Of a stretch of 64,000 nucleotides of DNA, positions 52,172-62,140 are shown in pieces; within the stretch, counting starts at the first letter, position 1, and each line of letters starts with the position of its first letter. Source of the DNA: Rhodanobacter sp. A1T4 (lineage in GTDB: Bacteria; Pseudomonadota; Gammaproteobacteria; Xanthomonadales; Rhodanobacteraceae); NCBI RefSeq assembly GCF_014207185.1, contig NZ_JACHCP010000007.1, forward strand, positions 1 to 64,000, read 5' to 3'. Both the position numbers and the translations under genes were made by a program. The notes beneath the pieces were generated by a model. That model saw only the letters and a list, made by a program, of their open reading frames with translations. It made no database searches and was not told the origin of the DNA.

Positions 52172-53836
52172 TCATGGGGTGGCGCAGGATGCGCCGACCG
52201 CTTCGCGAATCAGCCGATCCTGCAACAACCCGGCGTGTTCGAGTACGGGATAAGCCAGCGCGGCCAGATGCGAGTGGATTCGCTTGAGATCACGCAGGAT
52301 CCGCAGATAGACATCACCCGCACCGCCTTCATCGCGGCGTTCGCGCAACGCGCGAATGTGCCGCTCTGAAATCTCGTTTTCCAACCGCCACAACACTTCC
52401 TTGCGTGCGAACAGTTTCTGCGCAGCACGCAAATCGCTGCGCAGAAATACCGTCATGCCCAGCCGCAGACTCTCCATCACGTGACCATGCATCAGCGCCA
52501 GATCCTGGATATCGTCTGCCGAAAAATCCTGCCCCCGTTGCGCCTTCTTGGCGGCAAATTCCATCAGATTGTTGGCAGTGATATCACCGATATGCTCGAT
52601 ATTGATGACGAAGGTCAGAATTTCCTGGGTGCGCTCTGTGTCCTCCTCGTTCAACGCTTCGCCGCCGAGACCGGCCAGGTATTCGCGAATGGCCACACCG
52701 AGGCGATCCAGCGTCGAGTCCATGCGGCTGATGGCCGCTGCCCGCTGACGATCGTCCTTGCCGAACACCTCGACCAATCCCTTCAGCATGTTTTCGACCA
52801 TGTCGGCCATGCGCATGGATTCGCGGGCAGCGTTGGCCAGTGCGACGTTGGCACTGTCCAACGCACCTTCGTCCAGATACTGGGGCACGCCGGCATCAGC
52901 TGGCCGCGGTGGTTCGGGCAGCACGCGAATCAGCAGCCGCGAAAGGCTCTCGACCGGCACGATAAAGATCAATGCCAGCGCAAGATTGAAGGCGGTATGA
53001 AAATTCACCGCCATGCGCGCCGGCGAATTACCGAGCGGTGCCAGCAGCTGCATCAGCGGATGCAGCAACGGCAGGCAGATCAGGCAGCCAAACAACCGTA
53101 CCAAGGTGTTGCCCAACGGCAACCGCTTGGCAACATTGCCATGCGCATCGAACAAGGCCGGCAACGTGCCACCGATATTCGCGCCAAGCACCAGCGCCAG
53201 CGCCCCTTGTGCATCGACAACGCCAGCCGTGGCCAACGACACGATCAGTAGAACCACGGCCACGCTTGAGTGGCACGCCCACGTGAGTACCGCCGCCACC
53301 AGCACGGCAAGCACCGGCTGACTGGCCAGGCTCTGCAGCACACCGTGCAGCGCAGAGGCGTTTTCAACCGGTCCCAATGACAGCACCAGCAAGTGCAGCG
53401 CCAGCAGCATCAGGCCAAGACCGATCGCGACACGACCGATGTTTTCGTAACGCGCATCGTCGCTGCGACGATGAACCACAAAGCCGGCCAGTACCAGCAC
53501 CGGCGCAACCAGTGCGATATCGAACGACAGCAGCTGCACGACCAGCGTGCTGCCGACATTGGCACCGAGCATCACCGCGAGCCCCGGCGCCAGTCCAAGA
53601 AATCCGCTGGCCGCGAAGGAGGTCGCCATCATGCCGGTCGCGGTGCTGCTCTGCAGTAGCGCCGTCAGCCCCATGCCGAAACAAAATGCCGCCGGACGAT
53701 GACTCAGATAGCGACCCAGCCAGCGACGCAACGCACTGCCGTAGCCACGCAGCACGCCGCTGGTGACCATGTGTGTGCCCCACAGAAGCAGGGCGACGTA
53801 ACCTGCAATATCGAGCAGGATGAGGGTTCCATTCAT
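52172..53836 (-). CDS. Na/Pi cotransporter-family protein with PhoU-like domain
   Basis: The 554-aa protein has two repeats of the NptA/NaPi-II fold: LLQSSTATGMMATSFAASGF (about 65-84) and a second copy near SVAVVLLIVSLATAGVV (about 190). A cytoplasmic PhoU-like helical domain follows (about 330-550). This is the YjbB layout, linked to phosphate export or sodium-coupled uptake. The ATG at 53836 has GGAGATAAG upstream and starts the first helix. It follows the magnesium pump gene by 104 bp on the same strand. Confidence 0.88.
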   Translation of the reverse strand: MNGTLILLDIAGYVALLLWGTHMVTSGVLRGYGSALRRWLGRYLSHRPAAFCFGMGLTALLQSSTATGMMATSFAASGFLGLAPGLAVMLGANVGSTLVVQLLSFDIALVAPVLVLAGFVVHRRSDDARYENIGRVAIGLGLMLLALHLLVLSLGPVENASALHGVLQSLASQPVLAVLVAAVLTWACHSSVAVVLLIVSLATAGVVDAQGALALVLGANIGGTLPALFDAHGNVAKRLPLGNTLVRLFGCLICLPLLHPLMQLLAPLGNSPARMAVNFHTAFNLALALIFIVPVESLSRLLIRVLPEPPRPADAGVPQYLDEGALDSANVALANAARESMRMADMVENMLKGLVEVFGKDDRQRAAAISRMDSTLDRLGVAIREYLAGLGGEALNEEDTERTQEILTFVINIEHIGDITANNLMEFAAKKAQRGQDFSADDIQDLALMHGHVMESLRLGMTVFLRSDLRAAQKLFARKEVLWRLENEISERHIRALRERRDEGGAGDVYLRILRDLKRIHSHLAALAYPVLEHAGLLQDRLIREAVGASCATP

Positions 53837-53940
53837 GACACTTATCTCCGTGCGTGAACGACGCGAGCGGATCGATGCGGCGCCGTCACCGTGCATCGGT
53901 TGCGGCGCCACATCGTTTCATTTCGCATTACAACGGCTGA

Positions 53941-56610
53941 CTAGAGCCAGCGGCCGTAACGGCGGATGTAAACCAGCTTCATGACCTGGGTCAACACGCA
54001 GTAGGCCAGTACGGTTGCCGCCAGCCAGCCGAAATAGATGCCAGGTAGCTCGACCATGCCGATCTTGTGACCGATGCTGGCGTAGGGAATCAGCATGCCG
54101 ATGATGATGATGGCCGTGGTCAGGCCAAGCACCGGCGCGGCTGCCGAACTTTGCAGGAACGGGATCTTGCGCGTGCGGATCATGTGCACCACCAGCGTTT
54201 GCGTGAGCAGGCTCTCGATGAACCAGCCGGACTGGAAAAACGCCTGATGCGCCGGATTGTTCGCTCCGAACACGTACCACAGCAATGCAAACGTGGTCAT
54301 GTCGAATACCGAACTGGCCGGACCGATCCACACCATGAAACGACCAATGTCACCGGCATCCCACTTGCGCGGCTTGCGCAGATACTCGTCGTCCATGCGG
54401 TCGAACGGAATCGACAGCTGTGAGATGTCGTATAACAGGTTTAGCACGAGGAGCTGCAGCGGCAACATCGGCATGAACGGCAGGAAGATACTGGCGATCA
54501 GGATGCTCAGCACGTTGCCGAAATTCGAGCTGGCAGTCATCTTGATGTACTTCATGATGTTGCCGAACGTGACGCGCCCTTCCAGTACGCCCTCCTCCAG
54601 CACCATCAGGTTTTTTTCCAGCAAGATGATGTCGGCCGATTCCTTCGCGATATCGGTCGCGGTATCCACCGAGATACCGACATCCGCTTCGCGCAAGGCT
54701 GGTGCATCGTTGATGCCGTCACCGAGAAAGCCGACCGTGTGACCCTGCCGCTGCAGAGACTTCACCACGCGCGCCTTCTGCAGCGGCGACATCTTGGCGA
54801 AGATGGTGGTGCGCTTGACCAGTTCGTCCAGCGCCGCGTCGTCCAGCGGCTCGATGTCACGACCCTGCGCCGAATGGGTGACATCCAGACCCACCTCGCG
54901 GCAGATCTTGCGCGTCACTGCTTCGTTGTCGCCAGTGATCACCTTCACTTCCACGCCGTGGTGATGCAGCGCGGCGATGGCGGTGGCAGCGCTGTCCTTC
55001 GGCGGATCGAGGAAGGCCAGGCAGCCGATCGCGACGAGATCGCTCTCGTCTTTCACGCCATAGGTGTGCGTAACCGGCGGCTCCCGCTTGATCGCCACCA
55101 CCAGCACGCGCAGGCCATCCTCGTTGAGATGGCGGGTCATCGCTTTGATCTCGTTGCGGCGCTCGTCGGTCATCGGCACGATGCTGTCGCTGCCGTCTTC
55201 GGAAGCGCAGCGCTCGGAGCCGCAGATCGCCAGCATCTCCTCGACCGCGCCCTTGCAGATCAGCAGATGCTGGCTATCGCCATTGGCCAGCACGACCGAC
55301 ATGCGGCGACGCTGGAAGTCGAACGGAATCTCGTCGATCACCCGATAACGCGACACCGTGCTTTCCAGGTCGCGATGCTCGAGCACCGCCTTGTCCATCA
55401 GGTTCTTCAGACCGGTCTGGAAATGACTGTTGAGATAGCCGTACTCCAGTGCGTCCACAGACTCCTCGCCGTCCAGATCGAGATGCCGCTCCAGCACGAT
55501 CTTGTCCAGTGTCAGCGTGCCGGTCTTGTCGGTGCACAGCACGTCCATCGCGCCAAAGTTCTGGATCGCGTTGAGCCGCTTCACCACCACCTTGCGCTTG
55601 GACATCGCCAGCGCGCCTTTGGCCAAGTTGGCGGTGACGATCAGCGGGAGCATTTCCGGAGTGAGGCCTACAGCGACCGACAGTGCGAACAGAAACGCTT
55701 CCAGCCAGTTGTGCTTGCCCAGGCCCTGGATCAGGAACACGATCGGCACCATCACCGCCATGAAGCGGATCAGCAGCCAGCTGACGCCTTTCACGCCGCG
55801 ATCAAAACTGGTTTGCACGCGCTGACCGGTAATTGTGCGCGCGATCGAGCCCAGGTAAGTACGCGAACCGGTCAACACCACCACCGCGCTGGCCGTGCCG
55901 CTGACCACGTTGGTACCCATATAGCCAACGGTAGTGAGGTCGAGCGGGTTCTCATGCAGAGCACCACTCACGTGCGCCTCGATCTGCGCTTGCGTGGGCG
56001 CCACCTTTTCCACCGGTAGCGACTCACCGGTGAGGATGGCCTGGCTGATGAACAAGTCTTTCGCGGTGAGCAGACGCAGGTCCGCCGGCACCATGTCGCC
56101 GGCGGCCAGATGCACGATATCGCCCGCCACCAGTTCGCCCACCGGCACTTCGATCCGCTCACTGTGCCCATCCGATGCCTTGCGCGTCACCGTGGCGGTA
56201 TTGCGTACCATTGCCTTGAGATTTTCCGCCGCGCGCGAGGAACGGTATTCCTGGCTGAAGCTGAGCAGCACACTGATACCCACCATCACCGCAATGATGA
56301 TGGGTCCGGACAGATCGTCCGGAGTAGCGAAGATCTGCACCACCGCGAGCACCAGCAACACGATGATGAAAGGATTCTTGAACGCACGCAGCAACTGGCG
56401 CGCCCAATGCGGTGGCTTCTCGTGCGACACCTCATTGTTGCCATCACGGTCAAGCCGCTCGGCAATCTGCTCTTCGTCGAGGCCAGCGGCGCTGGTGTCG
56501 AGATCGGCAAACAATGCCTCGCGGTCGCGAAACGCTTCTTGTGCAACAGCAGCGCGCACAGACGCCGAGCCGCTTTTGCCCGCAGCGGTGGGGATCACTG
56601 ACTTGATCAT
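53941..56610 (-). CDS. mgtA: Magnesium-importing P-type ATPase
   Basis: The 889-aa P-type ATPase has the phosphorylation motif CTDKTGTLT (Asp at about residue 360), the TGES actuator loop (about 195) and the GDGINDAPAL hinge (about 635). Ten membrane helices are expected. The N-terminal extension with KPPHWARQLLRAFKNPF is typical of MgtA/MgtB, which bring magnesium into the cell when it is scarce. The ATG at 56610 is preferred over an upstream one at 56670. An 84-codon ORF lies 151 bp upstream. Confidence 0.92.
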   Translation of the reverse strand: MIKSVIPTAAGKSGSASVRAAVAQEAFRDREALFADLDTSAAGLDEEQIAERLDRDGNNEVSHEKPPHWARQLLRAFKNPFIIVLLVLAVVQIFATPDDLSGPIIIAVMVGISVLLSFSQEYRSSRAAENLKAMVRNTATVTRKASDGHSERIEVPVGELVAGDIVHLAAGDMVPADLRLLTAKDLFISQAILTGESLPVEKVAPTQAQIEAHVSGALHENPLDLTTVGYMGTNVVSGTASAVVVLTGSRTYLGSIARTITGQRVQTSFDRGVKGVSWLLIRFMAVMVPIVFLIQGLGKHNWLEAFLFALSVAVGLTPEMLPLIVTANLAKGALAMSKRKVVVKRLNAIQNFGAMDVLCTDKTGTLTLDKIVLERHLDLDGEESVDALEYGYLNSHFQTGLKNLMDKAVLEHRDLESTVSRYRVIDEIPFDFQRRRMSVVLANGDSQHLLICKGAVEEMLAICGSERCASEDGSDSIVPMTDERRNEIKAMTRHLNEDGLRVLVVAIKREPPVTHTYGVKDESDLVAIGCLAFLDPPKDSAATAIAALHHHGVEVKVITGDNEAVTRKICREVGLDVTHSAQGRDIEPLDDAALDELVKRTTIFAKMSPLQKARVVKSLQRQGHTVGFLGDGINDAPALREADVGISVDTATDIAKESADIILLEKNLMVLEEGVLEGRVTFGNIMKYIKMTASSNFGNVLSILIASIFLPFMPMLPLQLLVLNLLYDISQLSIPFDRMDDEYLRKPRKWDAGDIGRFMVWIGPASSVFDMTTFALLWYVFGANNPAHQAFFQSGWFIESLLTQTLVVHMIRTRKIPFLQSSAAAPVLGLTTAIIIIGMLIPYASIGHKIGMVELPGIYFGWLAATVLAYCVLTQVMKLVYIRRYGRWL

Positions 56611-56761
56611 GGTGTTATCCAGGGATGTTCTGGGAGTCCGTTCGCGCCACCGGCGAAACGGTCGGGCCATGCGCTAGGCGCAGAGCGGCGTGGCGATCGT
56701 CAGAACGAACGCCCTCGCTCCGCCCATGGCGGAGGCCACGCCTTGCAGATGGCAAGCAACT

Positions 56762-57016
56762 TCATGCCTGACTGGATAACAGAACTTTGTTGCGGTGAGT
56801 TTGCAGCGGGCCACGCTTGACGCGAGCTGCAGCAGCGGCGCGGGCTGCCGACAGGTCCGCGCGACGCGGCATGTCGATAACCACCGCGTTGGTCACCGGA
56901 CGGCTCAGCGGTGCAGGCACGGTGATGACGCGCGCGACACGTGCCTGGTCACGACGACCGGACAGCAGAAAGGTGCGCAGAGCGCGCAAAAAGCCAGCGG
57001 TGCGAAAGAAGTTCAT
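56762..57016 (-). CDS. Small basic protein upstream of mgtA, unknown
   Basis: The ORF encodes 84 residues, very rich in Arg and Ala, with a GAGGAGATGG ribosome site before the ATG at 57016. No signal peptide or known domain is visible, although residues 5-20 form a short amphipathic helix. mgtA leaders in enterobacteria contain translated, proline- and acid-rich regulatory peptides; this product is basic with only two Pro in a row nowhere, so it is not obviously of that type. It could be a regulatory ORF or a small protein gene. Confidence 0.45.
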   Translation of the reverse strand: MNFFRTAGFLRALRTFLLSGRRDQARVARVITVPAPLSRPVTNAVVIDMPRRADLSAARAAAAARVKRGPLQTHRNKVLLSSQA

Positions 57017-57340
57017 CGCCCATCTCCTCGTATACGACGCCAACGGCGCCAAAGGAGGTGGGCCGGAGTTTCCTAGTCGAGGAAAGCGCCAGCCGACCGC
57101 AGGCGGTCGCCGCAGGTAATCAGCTTGTGATGCATTGCCGGCACCCGATGCTCGCGGATGTCGACGTTGCGACTAGGGTAAACGTCCATATGCCTTGATT
57201 AGTTTGGGCAGGGTGCCGGTGGGCGCATTGCGCCTATCGACTTTGCTATTGTCGTGCTGCAACACGGAGGTGTCAACCAGCGCGCACCAAATTTCCACCG
57301 TCTGTGAGCTTCGCGTTCAAGTGCAGGACATCGGCCAAGT
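57017..57340. other. 324-bp gap between the TetR gene and the mgtA-side ORF
   Basis: No gene is supported. It probably contains the promoter of the mgtA transcription unit. I see no M-box or other magnesium riboswitch by eye, though this needs a covariance search. Confidence 0.5.
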
Positions 57341-58114
57341 TCAGCGCTTCGCACCGGGGTGTTTCCCACCCACACGTTTCGCTTTCCCGGGCTGTGCAAA
57401 CTCAGCTTTGCGGCATTCCATGCCATCCAGCAGAACCTTCAGGCCGATGCGGAAAAGCGCCTCGGGCTCGATCTTCGCCAGCAGCTCGGCCGCGCCGCGC
57501 AGATTCGGGTAATCCGGCGATTCGTCGCCAAGCCGGGCCAGCTCGGAGCCCAGTACGACTGTGGGGCGCAACGCGTTGGAGTGCGTCGACCACGATTGAC
57601 GCGCTTCTTCGGCAACCATGCCGAGCAGGTAGTTGCGATAGAACGTCGCCATCGCGATGGCCTCCGGCGGAGCGAAACCCGCGTCAAGAAACGCACCGAC
57701 CGCGGCATCGTAGAGTTTCATCCGGTGCGCTCCGGTCGGCGCCAACTCCGCAAACAGTCGTGGCGCATCGCGATGCGCCACCAGCACGCGGCGATATTCC
57801 CAGGCGATGTCCTCCAGCCGCTCACGGAACGAACGATTGCTCGCCGGCAACGCCATGCGTGCGCAAATCGCATCGGCAACCAAGCCAAGCAATTCACTCT
57901 TGTCGCGGATATGCCAGTACAGCGCGGGTGACTTGACTCCAAGGCGTTCGGCGAGCTGGCGTGTGCTCAACGCATCCAGGCCTTTTTCCTGCAACAGATC
58001 GATAGCCGCATCGACGAGACGGTCGCGGTCGAGTCCGGCGCGACTGCCGACGGAAGCCGCCTCGTCCGGCTTGCGCGCGGCTTTGCGGCCTGCGGTCTGA
58101 ATAGTTTTTCGCAT
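57341..58114 (-). CDS. TetR-family transcriptional regulator (TetR_C type)
   Basis: The 257-aa protein has a Lys/Arg-rich extension (1-27), a TetR helix-turn-helix (STRQLAERLGVKSPALYWHI, about 50-69) and a ligand-binding domain. ALYWHI matches true TetR proteins, and the ligand domain RMALPASNRSFRERLEDIAW (in part) is of the TetR_C class, often drug-responsive. It is divergent from the dipeptidase gene, with a TetO-like palindrome between them. Confidence 0.88.
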   Translation of the reverse strand: MRKTIQTAGRKAARKPDEAASVGSRAGLDRDRLVDAAIDLLQEKGLDALSTRQLAERLGVKSPALYWHIRDKSELLGLVADAICARMALPASNRSFRERLEDIAWEYRRVLVAHRDAPRLFAELAPTGAHRMKLYDAAVGAFLDAGFAPPEAIAMATFYRNYLLGMVAEEARQSWSTHSNALRPTVVLGSELARLGDESPDYPNLRGAAELLAKIEPEALFRIGLKVLLDGMECRKAEFAQPGKAKRVGGKHPGAKR

Positions 58115-58140
58115 GCTTGTACTCGGTATTCCGGAATGCT

Positions 58141-58159
58141 AATTTATCACTGATAAATT
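58141..58159. promoter_or_regulatory. TetR-type operator, perfect 9-1-9 palindrome
   Basis: AATTTATCA-C-TGATAAATT lies 27 bp before the TetR start and 65 bp before the dipeptidase start. Its TATCANTGATA core matches the core of the classical tet operator (TATCAGTGATA). Confidence 0.8.
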
Positions 58160-58223
58160 GAAAAGTACCGCTGCGTCGTTGGTCGACAAGAACAGTATTC
58201 ACCACCTTACGCGAGGAAATTCC

Positions 58224-59396
58224 ATGAGCGAACTCTGGACACGCCGCCAAGTATTGGCTCTTTCCGGCAGTGCGTTACTTGCCGCGGTACTGCCACCGCT
58301 TTCCGCAAAGCCGCAGCCCGCTGCTTCCGGCAAAACCAAGGCTTCTGCCAACCATCTCCTGGCAGCTGCGGATACCGATGGCGCCGCTCTGTATCGCCAA
58401 GCGTTCGTGCTCGATTGCAACACCCTTGCCTCGATCGGCGGCCTGCTCTACGAAAAGGACCTCGCAAAGCTGCTTGGGCAGATCCAGAACTCCGGCATCA
58501 GCGCGCTGAAGAGCACGCTAGGCGGCGACCGCGGAACGTTCGAATACACCGTGACCGATATCGCTGCCGCGCAAGCCCTGATCGAACAACACCCCGAGGT
58601 ATTCATCAAGGTGATTCGCCACGACGACCTGGAGCGGGCCAAGCGCGAGCACAAAGTGGCGGTGATCTTTTCGTTCGAAGCGGCAACCATGCTGGAAGAC
58701 AAGATCGAGCGCATCGAGCTATTCCGCCAGCTCGGTGTACTGATCATGCAGCTGTCCTACAACCACAAATCGCCGTTCGGTTGCGGTTGCCTGGATGGCG
58801 ACACCGACGGTGTCACTGAACTGGGGCGCAAAGCGATCGCCACCATGAATGCGCAAGGCGTGGCGCTCGACCTCAGTCATGCAAACACGCGAACCACCGC
58901 CGATGGCATCGCCATCTCGACCAAGCCGCCGATCTTCACGCATGCCGGTTGCCGCAGCGTATTCGCGCACCCGCGCAACAAGGAAGACCGCGAGATGAAG
59001 GCACTCGCCGACAAGGGCGGCGTGATGGGCATCTACATGATGCCGTTTCTGACGGTCGACACCCGGCAACCCATGCTCGACGACTTTATGCAGCACATGA
59101 TCCATGCGCTCAATGTCTGCGGCGAGGACCATGTCGGTATCGGAACCGATTCTGCCTTCTTCGAAGTCAGCGATAGCGACCTGAAGGACATGGCGAAGGA
59201 AGAAGAAGACCGCAAGAAAGCGGGAGTCGGCGCGCCGGGCGAAAACCGGCCACCCTACATTCCCGACCTCAACACGCCGCGCAAACTGGAACGCGTCGCC
59301 AGTGCCCTGCTGAAGCGCGGTTACAGCGAGCGCGCAACCGAAAAGGTGCTCGGCCTGAACTTCGACCGCGTGTTCAAGGAAATCTGGACGGCCTAG
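58224..59396 (+). CDS. Tat-exported M19 (renal dipeptidase) family protein
   Basis: The 390-aa protein has a Tat-like signal ([10 protein letters not shown] then a hydrophobic stretch; cleavage near residue 28). The M19 barrel keeps FSFEAA (Glu ligand, about 155), DLSHANTR (His), FTHAGCRS (His) and GIGTDSAFF (Asp). The usual N-terminal HxD metal pair is missing: the strand reads VLDCNTLAS where DGHND is expected. It may be a variant peptidase or a non-peptidase. The ATG at 58224 has GAGGAAA upstream, and the longer frame crosses the operator. Confidence 0.85.
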   Translation: MSELWTRRQVLALSGSALLAAVLPPLSAKPQPAASGKTKASANHLLAAADTDGAALYRQAFVLDCNTLASIGGLLYEKDLAKLLGQIQNSGISALKSTLGGDRGTFEYTVTDIAAAQALIEQHPEVFIKVIRHDDLERAKREHKVAVIFSFEAATMLEDKIERIELFRQLGVLIMQLSYNHKSPFGCGCLDGDTDGVTELGRKAIATMNAQGVALDLSHANTRTTADGIAISTKPPIFTHAGCRSVFAHPRNKEDREMKALADKGGVMGIYMMPFLTVDTRQPMLDDFMQHMIHALNVCGEDHVGIGTDSAFFEVSDSDLKDMAKEEEDRKKAGVGAPGENRPPYIPDLNTPRKLERVASALLKRGYSERATEKVLGLNFDRVFKEIWTA

Positions 59397-60310
59397 ACCA
59401 CCGGACGCAAAATCGTATCGGCATGCGCGATGGGTCCGATCAACCAGTGATCAGCGAGCAAGAAAGCGAACAGCGCCATCAAGTACACGATGGAATAATT
59501 GAACACCTTCATCGCGAAAAATTCGTCCGGTGGATTCAGCAGGCGTACGGCGTAATAAAGAAAGCCTGCACCCAGGACCGCCGCGCCGCCCAGATAAATC
59601 AGACCGCTCATGCCGGTCAGTGCCGGCAATAGCGTCACGATGACCAGCAGTATGGTGTAGTAGAAAACGTGCCAGCGCGTGTAGACCACGCCATGGGTGA
59701 CCGGCAGCATCGGCACCTGCGCGCGCGCGTAATCGTCGCGACGAAAGATTGCCAGCGCCCAGAAGTGCGGCGGCGTCCATACGAAGATGATCAGGCACAG
59801 TTGCAGTGCGAACGGATGCAGCGAGTCGGTGACGGCAGTCCAACCCAGCACCGGCGGAATGGCGCCAGCAAGGCCGCCGATGACGATGTTCTGCGGCGTC
59901 GCGCGTTTCAGGTATGCCGTGTAGACCAGCGCATAGCCGATCAGTCCACCGAAGGTCAGTAGCGCGGTCAGCGGATTGACGAGTAGCGCCAGCACCAGCA
60001 TCGACACGATGCCCAGCGAGACCGCAAAAATCAGCACCTGCCGCGGGGTGAGTTTGCCGGTGGCCAGTGGCCGCCGCGCCGTGCGCGCCATCAGTTTGTC
60101 GATGCGCTCGTCGATCAGATGATTGAAGGCCGCCGCCGAACCTGACGCCATCCAGATACCGATGGTACCGAACACCAGCGCGCGCCACGGTGGGATGCCG
60201 GGCACCGCAAGGAACATACCGATCACCGCGCAGAAAACCAGAAGCGCGACGACGCGTGGCTTGGTTAGCTGCAGATATTCGCGGATGCCATCCATTCCGA
60301 TGTGATCCAT
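59393..60310 (-). CDS. ctaB: Protoheme IX farnesyltransferase (heme O synthase)
   Basis: CtaB/CyoE adds a farnesyl group to heme B to form heme O. The 305-aa UbiA-family membrane enzyme has the first Asp-rich motif [15 protein letters not shown] (NxxxDxxxD, about residue 70) and about nine membrane helices. The ATG at 60310 follows the ctaA stop by one base, with GGAA about 10 nt upstream. Its stop overlaps that of the convergent dipeptidase gene at a shared CTAG. A longer frame inside ctaA is rejected. Confidence 0.94.
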   Translation of the reverse strand: MDHIGMDGIREYLQLTKPRVVALLVFCAVIGMFLAVPGIPPWRALVFGTIGIWMASGSAAAFNHLIDERIDKLMARTARRPLATGKLTPRQVLIFAVSLGIVSMLVLALLVNPLTALLTFGGLIGYALVYTAYLKRATPQNIVIGGLAGAIPPVLGWTAVTDSLHPFALQLCLIIFVWTPPHFWALAIFRRDDYARAQVPMLPVTHGVVYTRWHVFYYTILLVIVTLLPALTGMSGLIYLGGAAVLGAGFLYYAVRLLNPPDEFFAMKVFNYSIVYLMALFAFLLADHWLIGPIAHADTILRPVV

Positions 60311-60311
60311 T

Positions 60312-61502
60312 TCAGTGTCGTTCCGGCAAAAGAATAGGCAATGCATCACGCCGCAGCTGTGTACGCGCCAGCGTCGCCAGCAGCGCAAACAACAACAGCG
60401 CAGCCATGCCATTGTGCGCCGTCGCCACCGGCAGCGGCAGACCGAACACCACGTTGCTGATGCCCAACAGCACCTGGCATACCAGCGCCAACGCAATCGC
60501 GATCGCAAACAGGCGCAACCGGCGGCGTGCCAGCTTGAACGACAACCAGGCGAGATAGCAGAACACCACCAGCGCACCGAACCGATGCATCATCTGGATC
60601 GCGCTGCGCGCCGCCATGTCCAGCACGCCGCCCTCGTAATTGACCCCAACGCCACGCCACAGCACGAAGCCCTGGCGGAAATCCGTCACTGGCATCCACT
60701 GACCGCCGCACTGCGGGAACGCGCCGGCACCATAGCCACACGCGAGCGCAGCGTAGTTGGCCGAAGTCCAGCCGCCCAGCGCGATCTGGCAGAACAGCAG
60801 CACGATGCCGACCACCACCAGCCGACGCAGATTGGCCATCTGGTTGTCCAGTGCACTCACGCCAGCAAAGCGCAGTGCAGCGTAGGCCAACAGCGCAAAC
60901 GTAGTGATGCCGCCAAGCAGATGGCCCATCACTACCACCGGCTTCAACAGCAAAGTCACCGTCCACATGCCGAGCATGGCCTGGAAGATGATCACCGCCA
61001 GCACCAGCACACTGACCTTCCACTCACCCGAGCGCCTGAGTGCGACCGCCGCGATGATCGGCAGCGCAATCGCCAGTGCCGACAACAGCGACGACAGCGC
61101 GAAATCACCGCGCTGATACATGACCACGCCGGCCGCCGCGAACACGGCGGCCGCAATCACCGCATAGCGCGCTGCGGCTTTGCGCCAACTGGCGATTAGC
61201 GCGATAGCCAAAACGAGCATGCCCAGCGTGCCCGCCAGCACGCGATGCACCTGCTCGCGCCAGGCTTTGTCCGTTTCGAACGGTCGATCCGGATAAGCCA
61301 GGTTGGCCGCGGCAATATCGTGCGCGTGTTCGGGCCAGGTCGCCTTGCCGTAGCAGGTCGGCCAGTCCGGGCACGACAGGCCCGCGTTGGACAGCCGCAC
61401 GAACGCGCCGAACATCACCAGCCCGAAGGCGAACACGGCGGCAAGCAAGGTCAGCGCGCGCAGAGCTTTAACTGTGCGGGGAGACATCGCGGAAGTGAAC
61501 AT
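60312..61502 (-). CDS. ctaA: Heme A synthase (COX15/CtaA)
   Basis: CtaA oxidises the C8 methyl of heme O to a formyl group, giving heme A for aa3-type oxidases. The 396-aa protein has eight predicted helices and the conserved heme-ligand histidines in [18 protein letters not shown] and HRFGALVVF. The [16 protein letters not shown] loop is the COX15 signature. The gene overlaps the preceding one by one base (TGATG). Confidence 0.94.
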   Translation of the reverse strand: MFTSAMSPRTVKALRALTLLAAVFAFGLVMFGAFVRLSNAGLSCPDWPTCYGKATWPEHAHDIAAANLAYPDRPFETDKAWREQVHRVLAGTLGMLVLAIALIASWRKAAARYAVIAAAVFAAAGVVMYQRGDFALSSLLSALAIALPIIAAVALRRSGEWKVSVLVLAVIIFQAMLGMWTVTLLLKPVVVMGHLLGGITTFALLAYAALRFAGVSALDNQMANLRRLVVVGIVLLFCQIALGGWTSANYAALACGYGAGAFPQCGGQWMPVTDFRQGFVLWRGVGVNYEGGVLDMAARSAIQMMHRFGALVVFCYLAWLSFKLARRRLRLFAIAIALALVCQVLLGISNVVFGLPLPVATAHNGMAALLLFALLATLARTQLRRDALPILLPERH

Positions 61503-62077
61503 CAGTGGATAACCTTCTGCAGATCCCGCGCCAGACCTGCCGGATCGGAGCCGGCAGGATACAGGGACAGCGCGGTACCGTTGGACTCCACCAAGACGGC
61601 GCTGACGCTGTCCGGCGTGGTCGGGCGATAGCTGGCCAGCTTGCCATCGACGTCGGTGCCGAGCTGCCAGTAGTTTTGAATCGCCACCAGACCCTCGCCC
61701 ACCGGCGGCTGGCCGACATACAGCAGGCGCAGGCGCGACTGGTTGTTGTTGAGCATGACGCGTGCCTTGGCCATGGCTGTCAGATCATCCAGGCACTGTA
61801 CCGCGCAGTCCGGACCGGGCAGCGCCACCAGCGTCATGCGCGGCTCGCTATCGCGCCACGCATAGACTTGCCCGTTGACCAACTGCACGCGCAGATGCTC
61901 ATCGACAAGATTCCGCTGCGGCATGATCCGTTGACCATTGCCTTTGCCGGTCGGCTGCCAGCCGGTAAACGTCAGCAGGCCGGCAACGAGGATCGGCGCG
62001 GCAAACACCAGCGCGATCAGCACCAGAAAGAATCGGCTCTTGCGTACGGCAGCAGGGTTGTTTGTGTGGGTTGGCAT
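61502..62077 (-). CDS. Membrane-anchored SCO-like protein of the cta operon
   Basis: The 191-aa protein has one membrane helix (about 16-36) and a periplasmic domain. It carries a CAVQC pair (CxxxC, about residue 95) at the position where SCO1/SenC copper chaperones have CPxxC, followed by a LRLLYVG strand. The unnamed gene between SURF1 and ctaA in Pseudomonas-type cta loci is probably its counterpart. Copper or thiol work in CuA assembly is plausible but inferred. Confidence 0.75.
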   Translation of the reverse strand: MPTHTNNPAAVRKSRFFLVLIALVFAAPILVAGLLTFTGWQPTGKGNGQRIMPQRNLVDEHLRVQLVNGQVYAWRDSEPRMTLVALPGPDCAVQCLDDLTAMAKARVMLNNNQSRLRLLYVGQPPVGEGLVAIQNYWQLGTDVDGKLASYRPTTPDSVSAVLVESNGTALSLYPAGSDPAGLARDLQKVIH

Positions 62078-62140
62078 GAATTCGCGGAAATAATCAGGTG
62101 GGGAATAATGAGTCGGGTCGAGTATCAGGCGATATGAGTA

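Noticed and set aside
56611..56761. Magnesium riboswitch before mgtA
   Set aside because: I could not recognise M-box elements by eye; a covariance-model search would settle it.
57195..57512. Plus-strand frame opposite the end of the TetR gene
   Set aside because: No motif is visible and it overlaps the well-supported TetR gene.
60311..60577. N-terminal extension of ctaB
   Set aside because: It is Trp/Cys/Arg-rich antiframe sequence inside ctaA; the family start is at 60310.
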